A DNA stretch of 64,000 bases, taken from the NCBI RefSeq assembly GCF_019317285.1, contig NZ_CP079218.1, positions 2,108,001 to 2,172,000 of the forward strand. The letters are read 5' to 3'. The translations under genes were made by a program, and so were the position numbers. The notes under the pieces were generated by a model, which was not told the origin of the DNA, searched no databases, and saw nothing but the letters and a program-made list of their open reading frames with translations. Shown here piece by piece: positions 52,475 to 62,373 of this stretch. The stretch's first letter is position 1. Each line of letters starts with the position of its first letter. Source of the DNA: Pedobacter sp. D749. Lineage in GTDB: Bacteria; Bacteroidota; Bacteroidia; Sphingobacteriales; Sphingobacteriaceae.

Positions 52475-53299
52475 TTAGTTCGACCTTATCTTCTTCGCTT
52501 TAAGGTATTTGATCAATGCTTCAGGATGATCAGTTTGTAATCCCTGAACGCCGGGTTTTATCGCTTTGTCCCAATTTTCAGGGCTTTCAACGGCGCTTTG
52601 CACATCAGGAAAAATACTAATCCCCATTTTTTTTAACAGGGGGAGCAGATCTTCGGCCGGAACACGATCAATTACCTCCAGGGGTGTTTTTGTAAAGACC
52701 TCCATCAGCGCTTCCTTTGTGGTAACCGACTGTGCTAAACTGGCTATCAATGGCATTTGGGGTGCAGTTTTTCGCCACGAAGTATAATCATTGTTGTTAC
52801 CCACATAAACCAGCACCTGGTGCTCCATATTTTCTTTTTTAATGGCGCGGTAGGCTTTTTCCGGTTCGGCCGCTTTAAAATCTAAATAAATATTGACTTT
52901 GTTTTTGCAGGCTTTGAGGGCTTCATCAAAACCGGCAATTTGATGTAAACTGCCATCTTTGCCTTTAAGTACAAGTTTTTTTACCTCCTCAAAATCAAGG
53001 TCTTTTATTAAACCCTTGCCATTGCTCACCTGGTCTACCCCTTCATTATGCAACAATACCAGCTGCCCGTCTTTTGTTGTCCGCAGATCCAGTTCCACAT
53101 AGTCGGCCCCTATAGCAATGGCATCCTCAATGGAAGCGATTGTATTTTCTGGCTTGATTAAGTGGCTTCCACGGTGGGCAATCACCATAAAAGCATTTTT
53201 GCTTTTAGGTAATGGCCGTAGCGCCTGCTGTGCAGCTACGGTGATCCAGAAACTGCTCAATAACATGATGTTGAATGACAGGCCTGCTTTAATGTTCAT
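52475..53299 (-). CDS. glycerophosphodiester phosphodiesterase family protein
   Basis: A 274-residue GDPD-family phosphodiesterase. It has an N-terminal signal peptide (LSFNIMLLSSFWITVAA). Catalytic residues: IAHRGSHLIKPENTIAS near 40, YVELDLRTTKDGQ near 70 and LLHNEGVDQVSNG near 87. Known: GDPD enzymes cleave glycerophosphodiesters into glycerol 3-phosphate and alcohol. Its start overlaps the upstream phosphoesterase stop by 4 bp (ATGA), so both are made together. Periplasmic or surface location fits the signal peptide. It is the last gene of the SusC/SusD operon. Confidence 0.85.
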   Translation of the reverse strand: MNIKAGLSFNIMLLSSFWITVAAQQALRPLPKSKNAFMVIAHRGSHLIKPENTIASIEDAIAIGADYVELDLRTTKDGQLVLLHNEGVDQVSNGKGLIKDLDFEEVKKLVLKGKDGSLHQIAGFDEALKACKNKVNIYLDFKAAEPEKAYRAIKKENMEHQVLVYVGNNNDYTSWRKTAPQMPLIASLAQSVTTKEALMEVFTKTPLEVIDRVPAEDLLPLLKKMGISIFPDVQSAVESPENWDKAIKPGVQGLQTDHPEALIKYLKAKKIRSN

Positions 53300-54588
53300 G
53301 GTTTAGTGTTTTTTGCAGGGTTCAGATCGGTAAATGCTGCAGCATGGTCACGGTCTGCTTTTTTTAACGAAAAAGCATCAAAAAGTTCGCCCGAAGTTTT
53401 ATAGGCCTCAAATTTAAGGTTGGGTCCATCAACATGGATCACCTGGAAAAGCTGTGTATTTTCTAACGATACATCCATCCATTTTGCACCATCTACCTGG
53501 TACATTTTAGGGCCTGCAACCGAAACCAGGTAAACCGGTCCGTTTACTTCCCGTCCTGATAGTCCTCTTGGCAGGTTTTGTCCGCGGCTATAGGTATGGT
53601 CGTGCCCCTGTAACACCAGATCGACATGGTATTGGTCAAACAAGGGTTTAAAACGTTCCCTGAATTCCTTATTGTCTCTGCTTTTTGCCGTAGAGAAAAT
53701 AGGGTGGTGAAAGGTGATCACGGTCCACCGTTTTTTATTTTCTTTCAGTACTTTTTCGAGCCACTCATATTCCGCTTTGGCCGAATTTTCGTCTAATATA
53801 ATCATTTGTGAATCGAGGGAAATGATACGCATATCCTGGTAATCTACATAATAAACCGATTCTTCCAATCCCTTTGGTCCGTTGCCGGCAAAAGTATACT
53901 GTACACCCCAATGTGGATCGAGTACCAGTTTTCTTGTATCATCCCGTACATATTCGTGGTTTCCGGGAGCGGGAAGGCTGGGAATCATGCCATTGATAAA
54001 ACCACCTCCATAATGCCATTCGCCCCATTCCTGGTCATTATTGGAACGGTTAATCAGGTCGCCGGCATGGATAATAAACCTGGCATCGGGCTGGTGGGAA
54101 AATGCCTTACGGATTACGCGAGACCATTTTGAGCGGATGTCGTTTTGTGCATCGCCCAGGTAAATAAAAGAAAATGGTTTATTGTTAACTGATGCCGTGG
54201 TAAACTGGAACCACTCGCTCCAATGCTCGCCCGACCCCACACGGTAGGCATAAACCGTTTCCGGTTTGAGCTTGGTAAAAGTAACATGGTGGTATTTGGC
54301 GATTTCATAATTATTTCCGCTTCCCAGCAGGGTAGAAGTGGCCTCATAGCTGGTAATGGATTGTTCGAGTGCCGGATTGGAATCTTCGGCCTTGATCTGT
54401 GCTTTTGAAGCTTTAATCGTCGTATCGGTGCGCCAGTTAACCGTTTGGCTGGTGGCAGGATCTGCGGCCCAGGTTAAAATTACGCGGTCGGGGAAATGCC
54501 CGGGTTTAAAATCCTGGGCATGAGTTTTAGCCCCAACAGCCAAAACAGAGAGTGTAAACAGAAAAAGTGCTTTTATATATAATTTCAT
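53296..54588 (-). CDS. purple-acid-phosphatase-type metallophosphoesterase
   Basis: A 430-residue exported enzyme. Signal peptide: LFLFTLSVLAVGAKTHA. Residues 35-135 form an FN3-like N-terminal domain typical of purple acid phosphatases (VILTWAADPATSQTVNWRTD). Metal ligands: IYLGDAQND near 143, HAGDLINRS near 174, APGNHEYV near 205, TFHHPIFS near 295 and LQGHDHTYSRG near 333. The second motif has GDLINR where GD-x-x-Y is usual, so it may lack the iron-tyrosine colour. It releases phosphate from organophosphates outside the cytoplasm. It is followed by the GDPD gene with a 4-bp overlap. Confidence 0.85.
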   Translation of the reverse strand: MKLYIKALFLFTLSVLAVGAKTHAQDFKPGHFPDRVILTWAADPATSQTVNWRTDTTIKASKAQIKAEDSNPALEQSITSYEATSTLLGSGNNYEIAKYHHVTFTKLKPETVYAYRVGSGEHWSEWFQFTTASVNNKPFSFIYLGDAQNDIRSKWSRVIRKAFSHQPDARFIIHAGDLINRSNNDQEWGEWHYGGGFINGMIPSLPAPGNHEYVRDDTRKLVLDPHWGVQYTFAGNGPKGLEESVYYVDYQDMRIISLDSQMIILDENSAKAEYEWLEKVLKENKKRWTVITFHHPIFSTAKSRDNKEFRERFKPLFDQYHVDLVLQGHDHTYSRGQNLPRGLSGREVNGPVYLVSVAGPKMYQVDGAKWMDVSLENTQLFQVIHVDGPNLKFEAYKTSGELFDAFSLKKADRDHAAAFTDLNPAKNTKP

Positions 54589-54613
54589 TGTTGTAATAAT
54601 TAAGGAATTTAAT

Positions 54614-56086
54614 TTATTTAAGGGACCACATTAAGGTGTACTGATTATCGGCACCGAAAACAGCAACCGCTTTTTGATAATTAACGCGGTTTTTTGCGCT
54701 TTCGGAATCGGGGTAGGTATATCGTTTTGGTATGCCTCTGCCGGCCGCAAGCGGACCGGTAACAAAAGCCGGGTAGCCGGTGCGGCGCTGATCAAACCAT
54801 CCTTCTGAACCTTTAAACAGCATGGCCAGCCATTTTTGGGTGATCAACTGTTCAAGCGTAGCATCATATTTCACCAATTGCTGGTCATAGTAAGTTTGTG
54901 GGGCGGTTATGGCATAACTGCTCATCGATTCTCTGATGCCTTTATAGTACAGCGATTCTGCCGTTTCACCAGGCACGGTAAGTTTTCCTTTTTGTACAGC
55001 TTCTGCTAAAATAAAACACTGCTCGGTATAAGTGATCAGGCTGGCTTTTAACAAGGTGTTAGAAGCGCCTCCGTTTTTTCTGAAAAAAGCAGAAGAGAAA
55101 ACCGAAACATGATCTTCTCCACCGTTATAGGCCGATGGTGCATCAATAGCATTGGGTACGCCAACATATCGGTTCAGATCTACGGTAGCACCAGTGGTAC
55201 TTTTTACCGGTTCTACCCAAACAGCAAGTCTTGGGTCGGTTCTTTGGATCAACCTGTCTACCAGTTCTTTGCTTACTTTGGTTTTCTGGTAATCGAAATC
55301 GATCATCGCCAAAGGCCCACCAGGCCAGCTATAGGCGGCGATATTACCTAAATAGGCCATTTCGGCATTGTCTGCACTGCTTTCGAAGATGGGGTATGCT
55401 GTTTTATCATTCAAAATCTCCTGCATCTCGGTAAAGGCCGGTGTATAGTTTTTCGAGATGCGCAGCAACATCCGTAAGCGCAGCGCGTTGGCAAACTTTC
55501 GCCAGGCAAGTGTTTTTCCTTTAAACAGTACATCGCCCTTGGCATTTATTTCCTGACTGTTGCCTTTCAATAGCGCGTTCGCTTCCCTTAATTCTTTCAA
55601 CAAATCGGGATAGATGGCCTGTTGCTGATCGTATTCAGGGTAGATGAGGTTGGCCTCTTTCGATTTTAAGGCCTGCGAATAGGGGATATCGCCATATAAA
55701 TCGGTAAGGTAACCAAAGTTAAAAGCCTTCATGATTTTACCGATGGCAACATACTGGTTCTCCGAGCGTTTCTGTGCAGTTTCCATAAAGGTTTTATTCA
55801 CGGCTAAGCGGGCATAAATGTCATCCCAGTCAACCGGTCCCCAGTCTAACAGATCGTAACCGGTATTTCGCACCAGGGTAAGGTAGCGTGCTGCCGAAGC
55901 CGGTCTTCTGTCAACCGCATTTTCCTGGTAAGCATAAGCGGTAGAAACCAATACATCCGATAGTAAAAACTCGGTATTGGTGGTTTCAGGTGCATTGGGG
56001 TTGGTATTTATTTCTTCAAAATCTTTGGTACAGCTTGTGATTAATGCAAGCAGCACGAAAAGGACTGTGGTATATTTGAATTTCAT
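54614..56086 (-). CDS. SusD/RagB-family outer-membrane lipoprotein
   Basis: A 490-residue SusD-like protein. The lipobox is LITSCTKDF (Cys near residue 19), giving an outer-membrane surface lipoprotein. Helical TPR-like SusD features follow: NTEFLLSDVLVSTAYAYQE near 37, KGDVLFKGKTLAWRKFANALRLRML near 195 (cited in part) and WLAMLFKGSEGWFDQRRTGYP near 425. It binds a nutrient for the SusC partner, 11 bp upstream. Because phosphatases follow, the ligand may be a phosphorylated molecule rather than a glycan. Confidence 0.85.
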   Translation of the reverse strand: MKFKYTTVLFVLLALITSCTKDFEEINTNPNAPETTNTEFLLSDVLVSTAYAYQENAVDRRPASAARYLTLVRNTGYDLLDWGPVDWDDIYARLAVNKTFMETAQKRSENQYVAIGKIMKAFNFGYLTDLYGDIPYSQALKSKEANLIYPEYDQQQAIYPDLLKELREANALLKGNSQEINAKGDVLFKGKTLAWRKFANALRLRMLLRISKNYTPAFTEMQEILNDKTAYPIFESSADNAEMAYLGNIAAYSWPGGPLAMIDFDYQKTKVSKELVDRLIQRTDPRLAVWVEPVKSTTGATVDLNRYVGVPNAIDAPSAYNGGEDHVSVFSSAFFRKNGGASNTLLKASLITYTEQCFILAEAVQKGKLTVPGETAESLYYKGIRESMSSYAITAPQTYYDQQLVKYDATLEQLITQKWLAMLFKGSEGWFDQRRTGYPAFVTGPLAAGRGIPKRYTYPDSESAKNRVNYQKAVAVFGADNQYTLMWSLK

Positions 56087-56097
56087 TTTTGTACAGG

Positions 56098-59000
56098 TTA
56101 AAAGTTACAACTTAGTTTAAAACCGAATGAGCGTGTACCTGGTAAGGTCCAGTGGCCAACGCCGAGTTTAAAGCCTTCGGTAACACTCATGGTTGTTTCC
56201 GGGTCATAGCCCAGTCCGTTGGCAGTCCAGGTGTACAGGTTCCGCCCGATAAGTGATAAGGACAGGTTACTGATGGGCAGTTTACCGGTTACTTTTTTGT
56301 TGAATACATAGGTTAAAGAAGCTTCTCTGATTTTCAGGAAGGAAGCAGAATACGTTAATCTTTCGTAGTATTTATTATAAGTGTTGTTATAAAAGTCAGA
56401 AGCTGCAATAATTACGGTGTTTTGGCTCAGGTTACCATTTGCATCAGCAATATAACCCGGAATAATCATCCCATCGTTCCGCTTTTTGCCTTGCGAATCT
56501 GTCCATGGTAAACCACCGGTTTCCGCATCCCTGCCAGCAAGAGTATTATCCGTCAAACCGGCATTGATCAGGCTTTTAACCACGTACGAATAAAAATTAC
56601 CGCCTTTGCGCCAGTCTAAAAGCACATTTAAGCTAAAGTTTTGATAACTGAAAGTATTGTTAAAACCTACCGTGAAATCTGGATTGTAGTTTCCTACCTT
56701 GATGTATTCGGTATTGTTGCGGATATAATGCCCGGTTTTATCCAATAAAGCTGCGCCTGCATTTGGGCCGCTGCTTACTTTGGTATAACTCGGCGTATAA
56801 AAATCACCGATTTTTGTACCTTCCTTAATCAGGTAACGGATATTATCCCCGTCGGCACTGCCCATTGAATATTCTTTTAAACCGTCTGATAACGCAATAA
56901 CTTTATTTTCATTTTTGGTGAAGTTGACATTGGTTTCCCATTTAAAGCGGCCATCAAAAGGAACCGCATTTAAGCCGATTTCCCAACCGCTGTTCTGGAT
57001 GTTTCCGGCATTGATCAACCGGTTGGATGAACCTGAAGCAATGGTGGTTGGGATATTGATGATCTGGTTCCTTTTGTTTGTTTTATACCAGGTGACATCG
57101 ATGCCTATGCGGCTTTTAAAAAAGCGCAGGTCTCCGCCAAATTCGTAAGAAGTGGCAATTTCTGGTTTCAGGAAGTTATTTTTGAGGTTGAACTCAATGG
57201 TTGCTCTTTTTACATCGCCCCAGTCCTGGTTAAACGGGATGGTATTATACAACTGGTAAGGATCGGTATCACTACCCACCTGTGCCCAGTTGGCCCTCAG
57301 TTTAACAAACGAAAGCACATCTGATTTGATCTTGAAGACATCCGTTACAATGGTGCTTAAAGATGCGGAAGGATAAAAGTACGAATTGTTGCCGGCCGGG
57401 AGTGTGCTCGACCAATCGTTCCTTCCTGTAAGATCAAGGAAAACCATATCCCTGAACGATACCTGGCCGAGACCATAAACACTATTGATGCGTTTGCGTG
57501 AATTGTATTGCGAATTTACGATGGTGCCCGCCTGTGCGTTGGCAATATTGTAAACACCCGGAATACTCAGACTCTCTGTTTTCTGCGCGGTTGACCTGTT
57601 GGTCTGATCCATTTGGTTACCTCCGGCAGAAAGACTCAAAGACCAGTCCTGATTTAACAGTTTTTTATAGCTCAGTAAAAAATCGGTATTCTGTTCCTTA
57701 AAGAAGGAATTATCTACACCATAACCACCAAATTTAAACCGTTTCGAACTAAAAGGGCGTTTGGTTTCGTGTTCCTCGTTGTACATATCAAGTCCGGTAC
57801 GTACCATTAAACTTAAGTTTTTAGTGATGTCGTAAACAGCCTGTACATTTCCGGTTAACCGGTTCCTGTCGTAGCCGTTGGTATGCTCATAAGCTACAAA
57901 ATAAGGATTGTCAGAATCATCTGCTGAAAACTGCTCGATGTTTTCCCGTCCCGGTTTCCAGTAGTTTTTCAGGTCGTTGATGTTCATATTCGGTGGTAGT
58001 GAATACAGCATCTGCGTAACACTTTCCCGGTAAGCCGATGGCCTGTTGTCGCTTTTATTGTTAACATAGCCAATATTGGTGCTGATCTTTAATTTAGGAT
58101 GCAGCACATAGGTGGCAGAAAGGTTAAGCGTATTCCTTTTCAGGTCGGTATTGGGCACGATCCCTTTATTGTTCAGGTTGGTGTACGATAAGCGGTAATT
58201 GCCATCTGCATTTTTTCCGGTGATGGAAATGTTATTGGTATAGGTCGCACCGGTTTCATAAAAATCCTGTGGATTATTAGGATGAGATATCCAATCGGTA
58301 GCTATTGGTTTTCCGCTGGCATCCAGAGGGCTGTTCCATTGCAGGTGTTTTGTACCTGCATCAAGCCGCGGCCCCCAGGCAGAGGTGGTAGAAGATGCAG
58401 GGTCGTCGGTATATTCGCCGCCCCCAAAGGTATGCTGGAAATGTGGGAACATCCAGGCCTGATCATACATGGCATTGGAGTTAAAGTTTATCCCTAAACC
58501 CCTTTTGTTTACCGAGCCACTTTTGGTAGTAATCAAAACCACACCACTTCCGGCCCTGCTGCCGTATAATGCGGCGGCACTTGCACCTTTTAATATGGTG
58601 ATACTTTCTACATCATCCGGACTGATATCTGCAATCGGGCTACCATAATCAACAGATGAGCGGCCAACTTCTGATGTTGCACGGAGCGAATGTGCTACCG
58701 GAACGCCATCTACCACAAATAAAGGCTGGTTGTCGGTTGCGATTGATGATTGCCCCCGGATGGTGATAAATGAACTTGATCCGGGATCAGCACCCGTGCT
58801 TACCACATTTACACCCGCTACTTTTCCGGCCAGTGAGTTGATTACATTCACTTCTTTTACCGTGTTTACATCACTGCCTTTTACCGTGGCAATGGAATAA
58901 CCAAGGGCTTTTTCTGCACGTTTAATACCTAAGGCAGTAACCACTACATCGGAGAGGGCTGTTTCATCCGCGGAGAGACTAACCTTTAATTCGGTTTGGC

Positions 59001-59550
59001 CCTGAAGAACGATTTCTTTGCTTTGATAACCGATCATCCTGAAAATCAGGGTTGCCGATTGATTGGTAACATTGAGGTTAAAATCTCCGTTAAGCCTGGT
59101 ACTGGTAGTGTTGCTGCTGCCTTTTTCGATTACATTTACCCCGGGTAAGGGTAGCCCTTTTTCATCGGTTACTTTTCCGCTCACGCGGATTGATTTTTTA
59201 ATAATGACCTGGTTCTTTTCGATCAGGTAGGTAAGCTGCATCGGGGTTAAAATCCGGTTTAATAAGCTGCCCACAGTTTCGTTATCGGCTTTTAAAGCGC
59301 TAATGTGCTGTTGCGCTACGGCATCTTTATTAGAATACACGAAATAAAGGCCGGTTTTCTTTTCCAGGGTTTTAAAAAGATCTGTTAAATTTCCCGGTTT
59401 TAAACTGATACTTACTTTGGTGTTTAATTGTTGAGCATTTACGGGTGATGCCTGCCCTACAAAGAGCATAATGGAGAGCATGATGTAAATAAGGATAAAA
59501 AAACGCATTGCGCTAAAAATTAATTGACCAGTCACTGCTGACTTTTTCAT
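56098..59550 (-). CDS. SusC/RagA TonB-dependent transporter with STN domain
   Basis: A 1150-residue outer-membrane receptor. A signal peptide (IYIMLSIMLFVGQASPVNA) is followed by an STN signalling domain (residues 45-115, LKPGNLTDLFKTLEKKTGLYFVYSN cited in part), a carboxypeptidase-D-like domain (GLPLPGVNVIEKGSSNTTSTRLNGDFNL), the plug (SLAGKVAGVNV near 240, ITILKGASAAALYGSRAG near 318) and a TonB barrel ending in FGFKLSCNF. The STN domain lets it signal through the FecR protein encoded upstream to the ECF sigma factor. Partner SusD gene follows 11 bp later. Confidence 0.9.
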   Translation of the reverse strand: MKKSAVTGQLIFSAMRFFILIYIMLSIMLFVGQASPVNAQQLNTKVSISLKPGNLTDLFKTLEKKTGLYFVYSNKDAVAQQHISALKADNETVGSLLNRILTPMQLTYLIEKNQVIIKKSIRVSGKVTDEKGLPLPGVNVIEKGSSNTTSTRLNGDFNLNVTNQSATLIFRMIGYQSKEIVLQGQTELKVSLSADETALSDVVVTALGIKRAEKALGYSIATVKGSDVNTVKEVNVINSLAGKVAGVNVVSTGADPGSSSFITIRGQSSIATDNQPLFVVDGVPVAHSLRATSEVGRSSVDYGSPIADISPDDVESITILKGASAAALYGSRAGSGVVLITTKSGSVNKRGLGINFNSNAMYDQAWMFPHFQHTFGGGEYTDDPASSTTSAWGPRLDAGTKHLQWNSPLDASGKPIATDWISHPNNPQDFYETGATYTNNISITGKNADGNYRLSYTNLNNKGIVPNTDLKRNTLNLSATYVLHPKLKISTNIGYVNNKSDNRPSAYRESVTQMLYSLPPNMNINDLKNYWKPGRENIEQFSADDSDNPYFVAYEHTNGYDRNRLTGNVQAVYDITKNLSLMVRTGLDMYNEEHETKRPFSSKRFKFGGYGVDNSFFKEQNTDFLLSYKKLLNQDWSLSLSAGGNQMDQTNRSTAQKTESLSIPGVYNIANAQAGTIVNSQYNSRKRINSVYGLGQVSFRDMVFLDLTGRNDWSSTLPAGNNSYFYPSASLSTIVTDVFKIKSDVLSFVKLRANWAQVGSDTDPYQLYNTIPFNQDWGDVKRATIEFNLKNNFLKPEIATSYEFGGDLRFFKSRIGIDVTWYKTNKRNQIINIPTTIASGSSNRLINAGNIQNSGWEIGLNAVPFDGRFKWETNVNFTKNENKVIALSDGLKEYSMGSADGDNIRYLIKEGTKIGDFYTPSYTKVSSGPNAGAALLDKTGHYIRNNTEYIKVGNYNPDFTVGFNNTFSYQNFSLNVLLDWRKGGNFYSYVVKSLINAGLTDNTLAGRDAETGGLPWTDSQGKKRNDGMIIPGYIADANGNLSQNTVIIAASDFYNNTYNKYYERLTYSASFLKIREASLTYVFNKKVTGKLPISNLSLSLIGRNLYTWTANGLGYDPETTMSVTEGFKLGVGHWTLPGTRSFGFKLSCNF

Positions 59551-59647
59551 AACTTTGTTTGTTTTAATCTTGATGGGTTAAAATAAAATTTAAAATTTCT
59601 TAGCTGCGGCATGCGCCAACATGCTGCAGCTATCTTTTACGGATTGT

Positions 59648-60679
59648 TTAGTTACATTTACCTCCTTTTATATAAATAGTCTGTTTGTTTATGGTGTAAT
59701 GGATATCAAATGTGAGCCCGATGGTTTTCATGACCTCGCTTAGCGCCACATTGTCGAATTTTGCTGTGAGTTCACAGTTTTTGAAAGACTGGTCGGTAAC
59801 TACCTTAACCGCATATTTACGTGATATGATCTGGAATACCTCTTCCATAGGGGTACTTTCGAAATTCATCTTTCCTGTTCTCCAGTCGACCGAGGTTCTG
59901 GCATCATCAACGTCTTCGCGCAGCAGGCGGGCCAATCTTACATCGTAAACTGCTTTCTGATCGGGCAGGAGGTGAACTGCAGATGATTGTACGCCGGCAG
60001 AATCTCTCGAAACCGCTACCTTTCCGGTAAGTACGGTTACTTCCGGCCGGGAGCCTTTCCAGGCACGGATATTAAAACTGGTTCCCAATACCCTGGTTTG
60101 GATCTGCTGGCTTTTGACTATAAAAGGATGAGCAGGATCTCTTTTTACTTTAAAAAAAGCCTCTCCATTGAGTTTAACTGTTCTGATGCCGGCATGTTTC
60201 AGGTTTTGCGGAAAGCTGATACTACTGCCTGAGTTTAACCAGATCTCGGAGCTATCCGGAAGCATTACTTTAACAATTTTACCGGGCGCTGCAGTTTTGC
60301 TTGTCCACGCTACCTGGTATTCGTTAACCGGCAATGGCTTTTTATCGCCACCCATAAAAAAGAGGAGTGCGCCAATAATTGCTGCAGCCGTTGCCGCCGG
60401 CCACCATTTTAATATTTTGAATTTTCTGGCCGGAGCCTGATTGATCTGTTCTTTGATGCCGGCAAAACTTTCCTTCCACAATCCATCATCCGGTAATTGC
60501 GCGGTATCCTGCCATAACAATAATACCTCTTCCAACTGCTCCTCATGGTCAGGATCTTTACTTACCCAATCCCTGAGTTTTTTTTCGAGCTGCGCAATTT
60601 CAGCTTTGCTGCTGTGCAAATCTTCCTTTACAGCCAAATATTCGAGTACTAATTTCCAGGTTTCCTGATCCATTCCCAT
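59648..60679 (-). CDS. FecR-family anti-sigma regulator
   Basis: A 343-residue FecR-like membrane protein. Residues 80-105 form one membrane helix (WWPAATAAAIIGALLFFMGG). Before it lies the short cytoplasmic anti-sigma region, and after it the periplasmic FecR domain with VMLPDSSEIWLNSGSSISFPQ near 145, VKLNGEAFFKVKRDPAHPF near 175 and TSVDWRTGKMNFESTPMEEVF near 262, ending in a DUF4974 domain. It transmits the STN signal from the SusC receptor to the sigma factor. It follows the sigma gene by 87 bp and precedes SusC by 97 bp. Confidence 0.85.
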   Translation of the reverse strand: MGMDQETWKLVLEYLAVKEDLHSSKAEIAQLEKKLRDWVSKDPDHEEQLEEVLLLWQDTAQLPDDGLWKESFAGIKEQINQAPARKFKILKWWPAATAAAIIGALLFFMGGDKKPLPVNEYQVAWTSKTAAPGKIVKVMLPDSSEIWLNSGSSISFPQNLKHAGIRTVKLNGEAFFKVKRDPAHPFIVKSQQIQTRVLGTSFNIRAWKGSRPEVTVLTGKVAVSRDSAGVQSSAVHLLPDQKAVYDVRLARLLREDVDDARTSVDWRTGKMNFESTPMEEVFQIISRKYAVKVVTDQSFKNCELTAKFDNVALSEVMKTIGLTFDIHYTINKQTIYIKGGKCN

Positions 60680-60766
60680 GCTTTTGTATCTACAGAGACA
60701 AGAAATGCAGGAGCACTACGGGTCGAAACCTGTTAAGTTTGCGTTAAAAAATTATTAAGCGGTGTT

Positions 60767-61324
60767 TTACCTGAATTCAGCGCTGTTTTGCAATACTTTT
60801 TGCTGAAGAAACTGAAAGCCTTTTACCAGGTGGTCTTCAACGGTCCTCACCGATATATCGAGTAAAGCTGCAATTTCTTTATAACTAAAGCCATCAATCC
60901 GGTACATATAGAAAATAAGTCGCCGCCTTTCAGGCATCTGATCAATCAGTGCATAAAGTATACGGTTCCGGTCTTTGTTCTGGAAAGCCTGTGACGGTGT
61001 TTCTTTCCGATCGATAATTTCCGGGTTTTCTTCTTCACTATCAATATGCAGGAAACTGGCTTTGGGGATTTTATGATAGTTGATAGCGGCATTTTTAACG
61101 GCGCGGAAAAGATATGCTTTTTCGTCAGCGATCAGGGTGCTGTTTTTCCAGATGGCTATAAATACATCATTTAGAATGAGCTGTGCATCTTCTATATCCT
61201 TTACCAGGTAAATGGCGTACTTTTTAAGCGTGGGGTACATACGGCGATAAAGGTCTTCGAAAGATTTTTCATCAAACCTCTTTTCCTCTTTGTAGTTAAA
61301 ACCGGCAGTATTGTTTTCGCCCAT
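60767..61324 (-). CDS. ECF sigma factor (RNA polymerase sigma-70 family)
   Basis: A 185-residue ECF sigma factor. Region 2: FEDLYRRMYPTLKKYAIYLVKDIEDAQLILNDVFIAIWKN (cited in part) near residue 20, with the YLF recognition at 65. Region 4: LIDQMPERRRLIFYMYRIDGFSYKEIAALLDISVRTVEDHLVKG near 125 (cited in part). The anti-sigma FecR gene follows after 87 bp. Together with SusC/SusD it forms a trans-envelope switch controlling the operon downstream. Confidence 0.9.
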   Translation of the reverse strand: MGENNTAGFNYKEEKRFDEKSFEDLYRRMYPTLKKYAIYLVKDIEDAQLILNDVFIAIWKNSTLIADEKAYLFRAVKNAAINYHKIPKASFLHIDSEEENPEIIDRKETPSQAFQNKDRNRILYALIDQMPERRRLIFYMYRIDGFSYKEIAALLDISVRTVEDHLVKGFQFLQQKVLQNSAEFR

Positions 61325-61549
61325 AAAATTATCGCGTCAAAATTAAAATTCAGAAACGATACGCATATTAACTCAATATTAAATACGCGGGTTATTTTGC
61401 GTTCAGGTACTGATGGTCTGAGAAGAAATATTAAGCATTGGACTCTATTTTAAACCTTTTTTTTTAAGGGATATTAGTTAAATTATAGGAACAGGAATTT
61501 TTAAACATTCCCTTCGACTCCGCTATCAATGACAGATTTAAAAAATCGT

Positions 61550-61645
61550 CGTCATTTCGATCCGATGGCTATCGGATGAAGCGCAGCGAAATGGAGAAAT
61601 CTTTTAATATAGTTCAAAGATTTCTCCACTGCGGTCGAAATGACG
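61550..61645. repeat. REP-like palindromic element 1
   Basis: Outer arms CGTCATTTCGA (61550-61560) and TCGAAATGACG (61635-61645), with a perfect inner 12-bp stem GGAGAAATCTTT (61593-61604) / AAAGATTTCTCC (61616-61627). Typical of dispersed palindromic elements. Confidence 0.7.
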
Positions 61646-61703
61646 CCCCTCCGATGTATTTGAAAAATTCTAACATCTACCATCGACAGACTCCAAAAGA
61701 GGT

Positions 61704-61851
61704 CGTCATTGCGAGGCGCGAAGCTAACCGAACGATTGAGCTCATGAATACCTTTAAAAACAACAGCAAAAATGAATAATCTTAAAGCCCACGCTGTTAG
61801 CGATCGTTGTAAGATTGCCTCGTCGGCTGAAAAAGCCTTCTCGCAATGACG
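61704..61851. repeat. REP-like palindromic element 2
   Basis: Boundaries CGTCATTGCGA (61704-61714) and TCGCAATGACG (61841-61851). Same boundary words as elements 1 and 3 but a longer interior. Confidence 0.65.
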
Positions 61852-61909
61852 TTTATGTAAACAACTGATATTTAGTGTTATTTTTTTGACCATATAAGAC
61901 ATTTAAGTA

Positions 61910-61929
61910 CCATATAAGCTTATATGGTG
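61910..61929. repeat. 20-bp perfect palindrome
   Basis: ACCATATAAGCTTATATGGT is its own reverse complement. ACCATATAAG also occurs 20 bp earlier at 61890-61899. Possibly an operator or part of a repeat. Confidence 0.55.
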
Positions 61930-61969
61930 TGAAAGCCTAATGGATTACTTAATGAATTAGATGTTCTTA

Positions 61970-62033
61970 GGTGTCTAAGGTGGTTAATTAAACTGCATAG
62001 TCTTTAATTTTTACGACTACCTTAGACATCTTA
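61970..62033. repeat. imperfect inverted repeat with GTCTAAGGT arms
   Basis: Arms at about 61970-61984 (GTGTCTAAGGTGG) and 62018-62033 (CTACCTTAGACATC) pair almost fully. It lies between the palindrome at 61910 and element 3. Confidence 0.5.
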
Positions 62034-62095
62034 GCTCAATGAGTTTTGCAGGATGCAAAATCTTAAACCTAATACGTTAGAAAGCGCATATAGGA

Positions 62096-62147
62096 CGTCA
62101 TTCCTATATTTTTCAGGCCACAGACCTGATGGTTACTCGCAATGACG
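62096..62147. repeat. REP-like palindromic element 3
   Basis: CGTCATT (62096-62102) to TCGCAATGACG (62137-62147), with an internal CAGGCC/GACCTG stem-like stretch. It shares the outer words of element 2. Confidence 0.55.
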
Positions 62148-62373
62148 ATTCCTCGCCGGAACATAGCTATAGAACCCTCTGTTAATCATATTGATTTTTA
62201 TAAAATAAATTATCTCTTAGGATGACAATTCTATATTTATTAGACAGCCTCTTACTGCTTTTCGGGCAAATGCTTCCCGTCAAAAGTTATTTATTGAAAT
62301 CCCAGGAATTCTTCTAAAGGGTGTAGTTAAATCAACCGGCCGTTAAGATGTTTATGAGTGGTTTAATCAGCTC

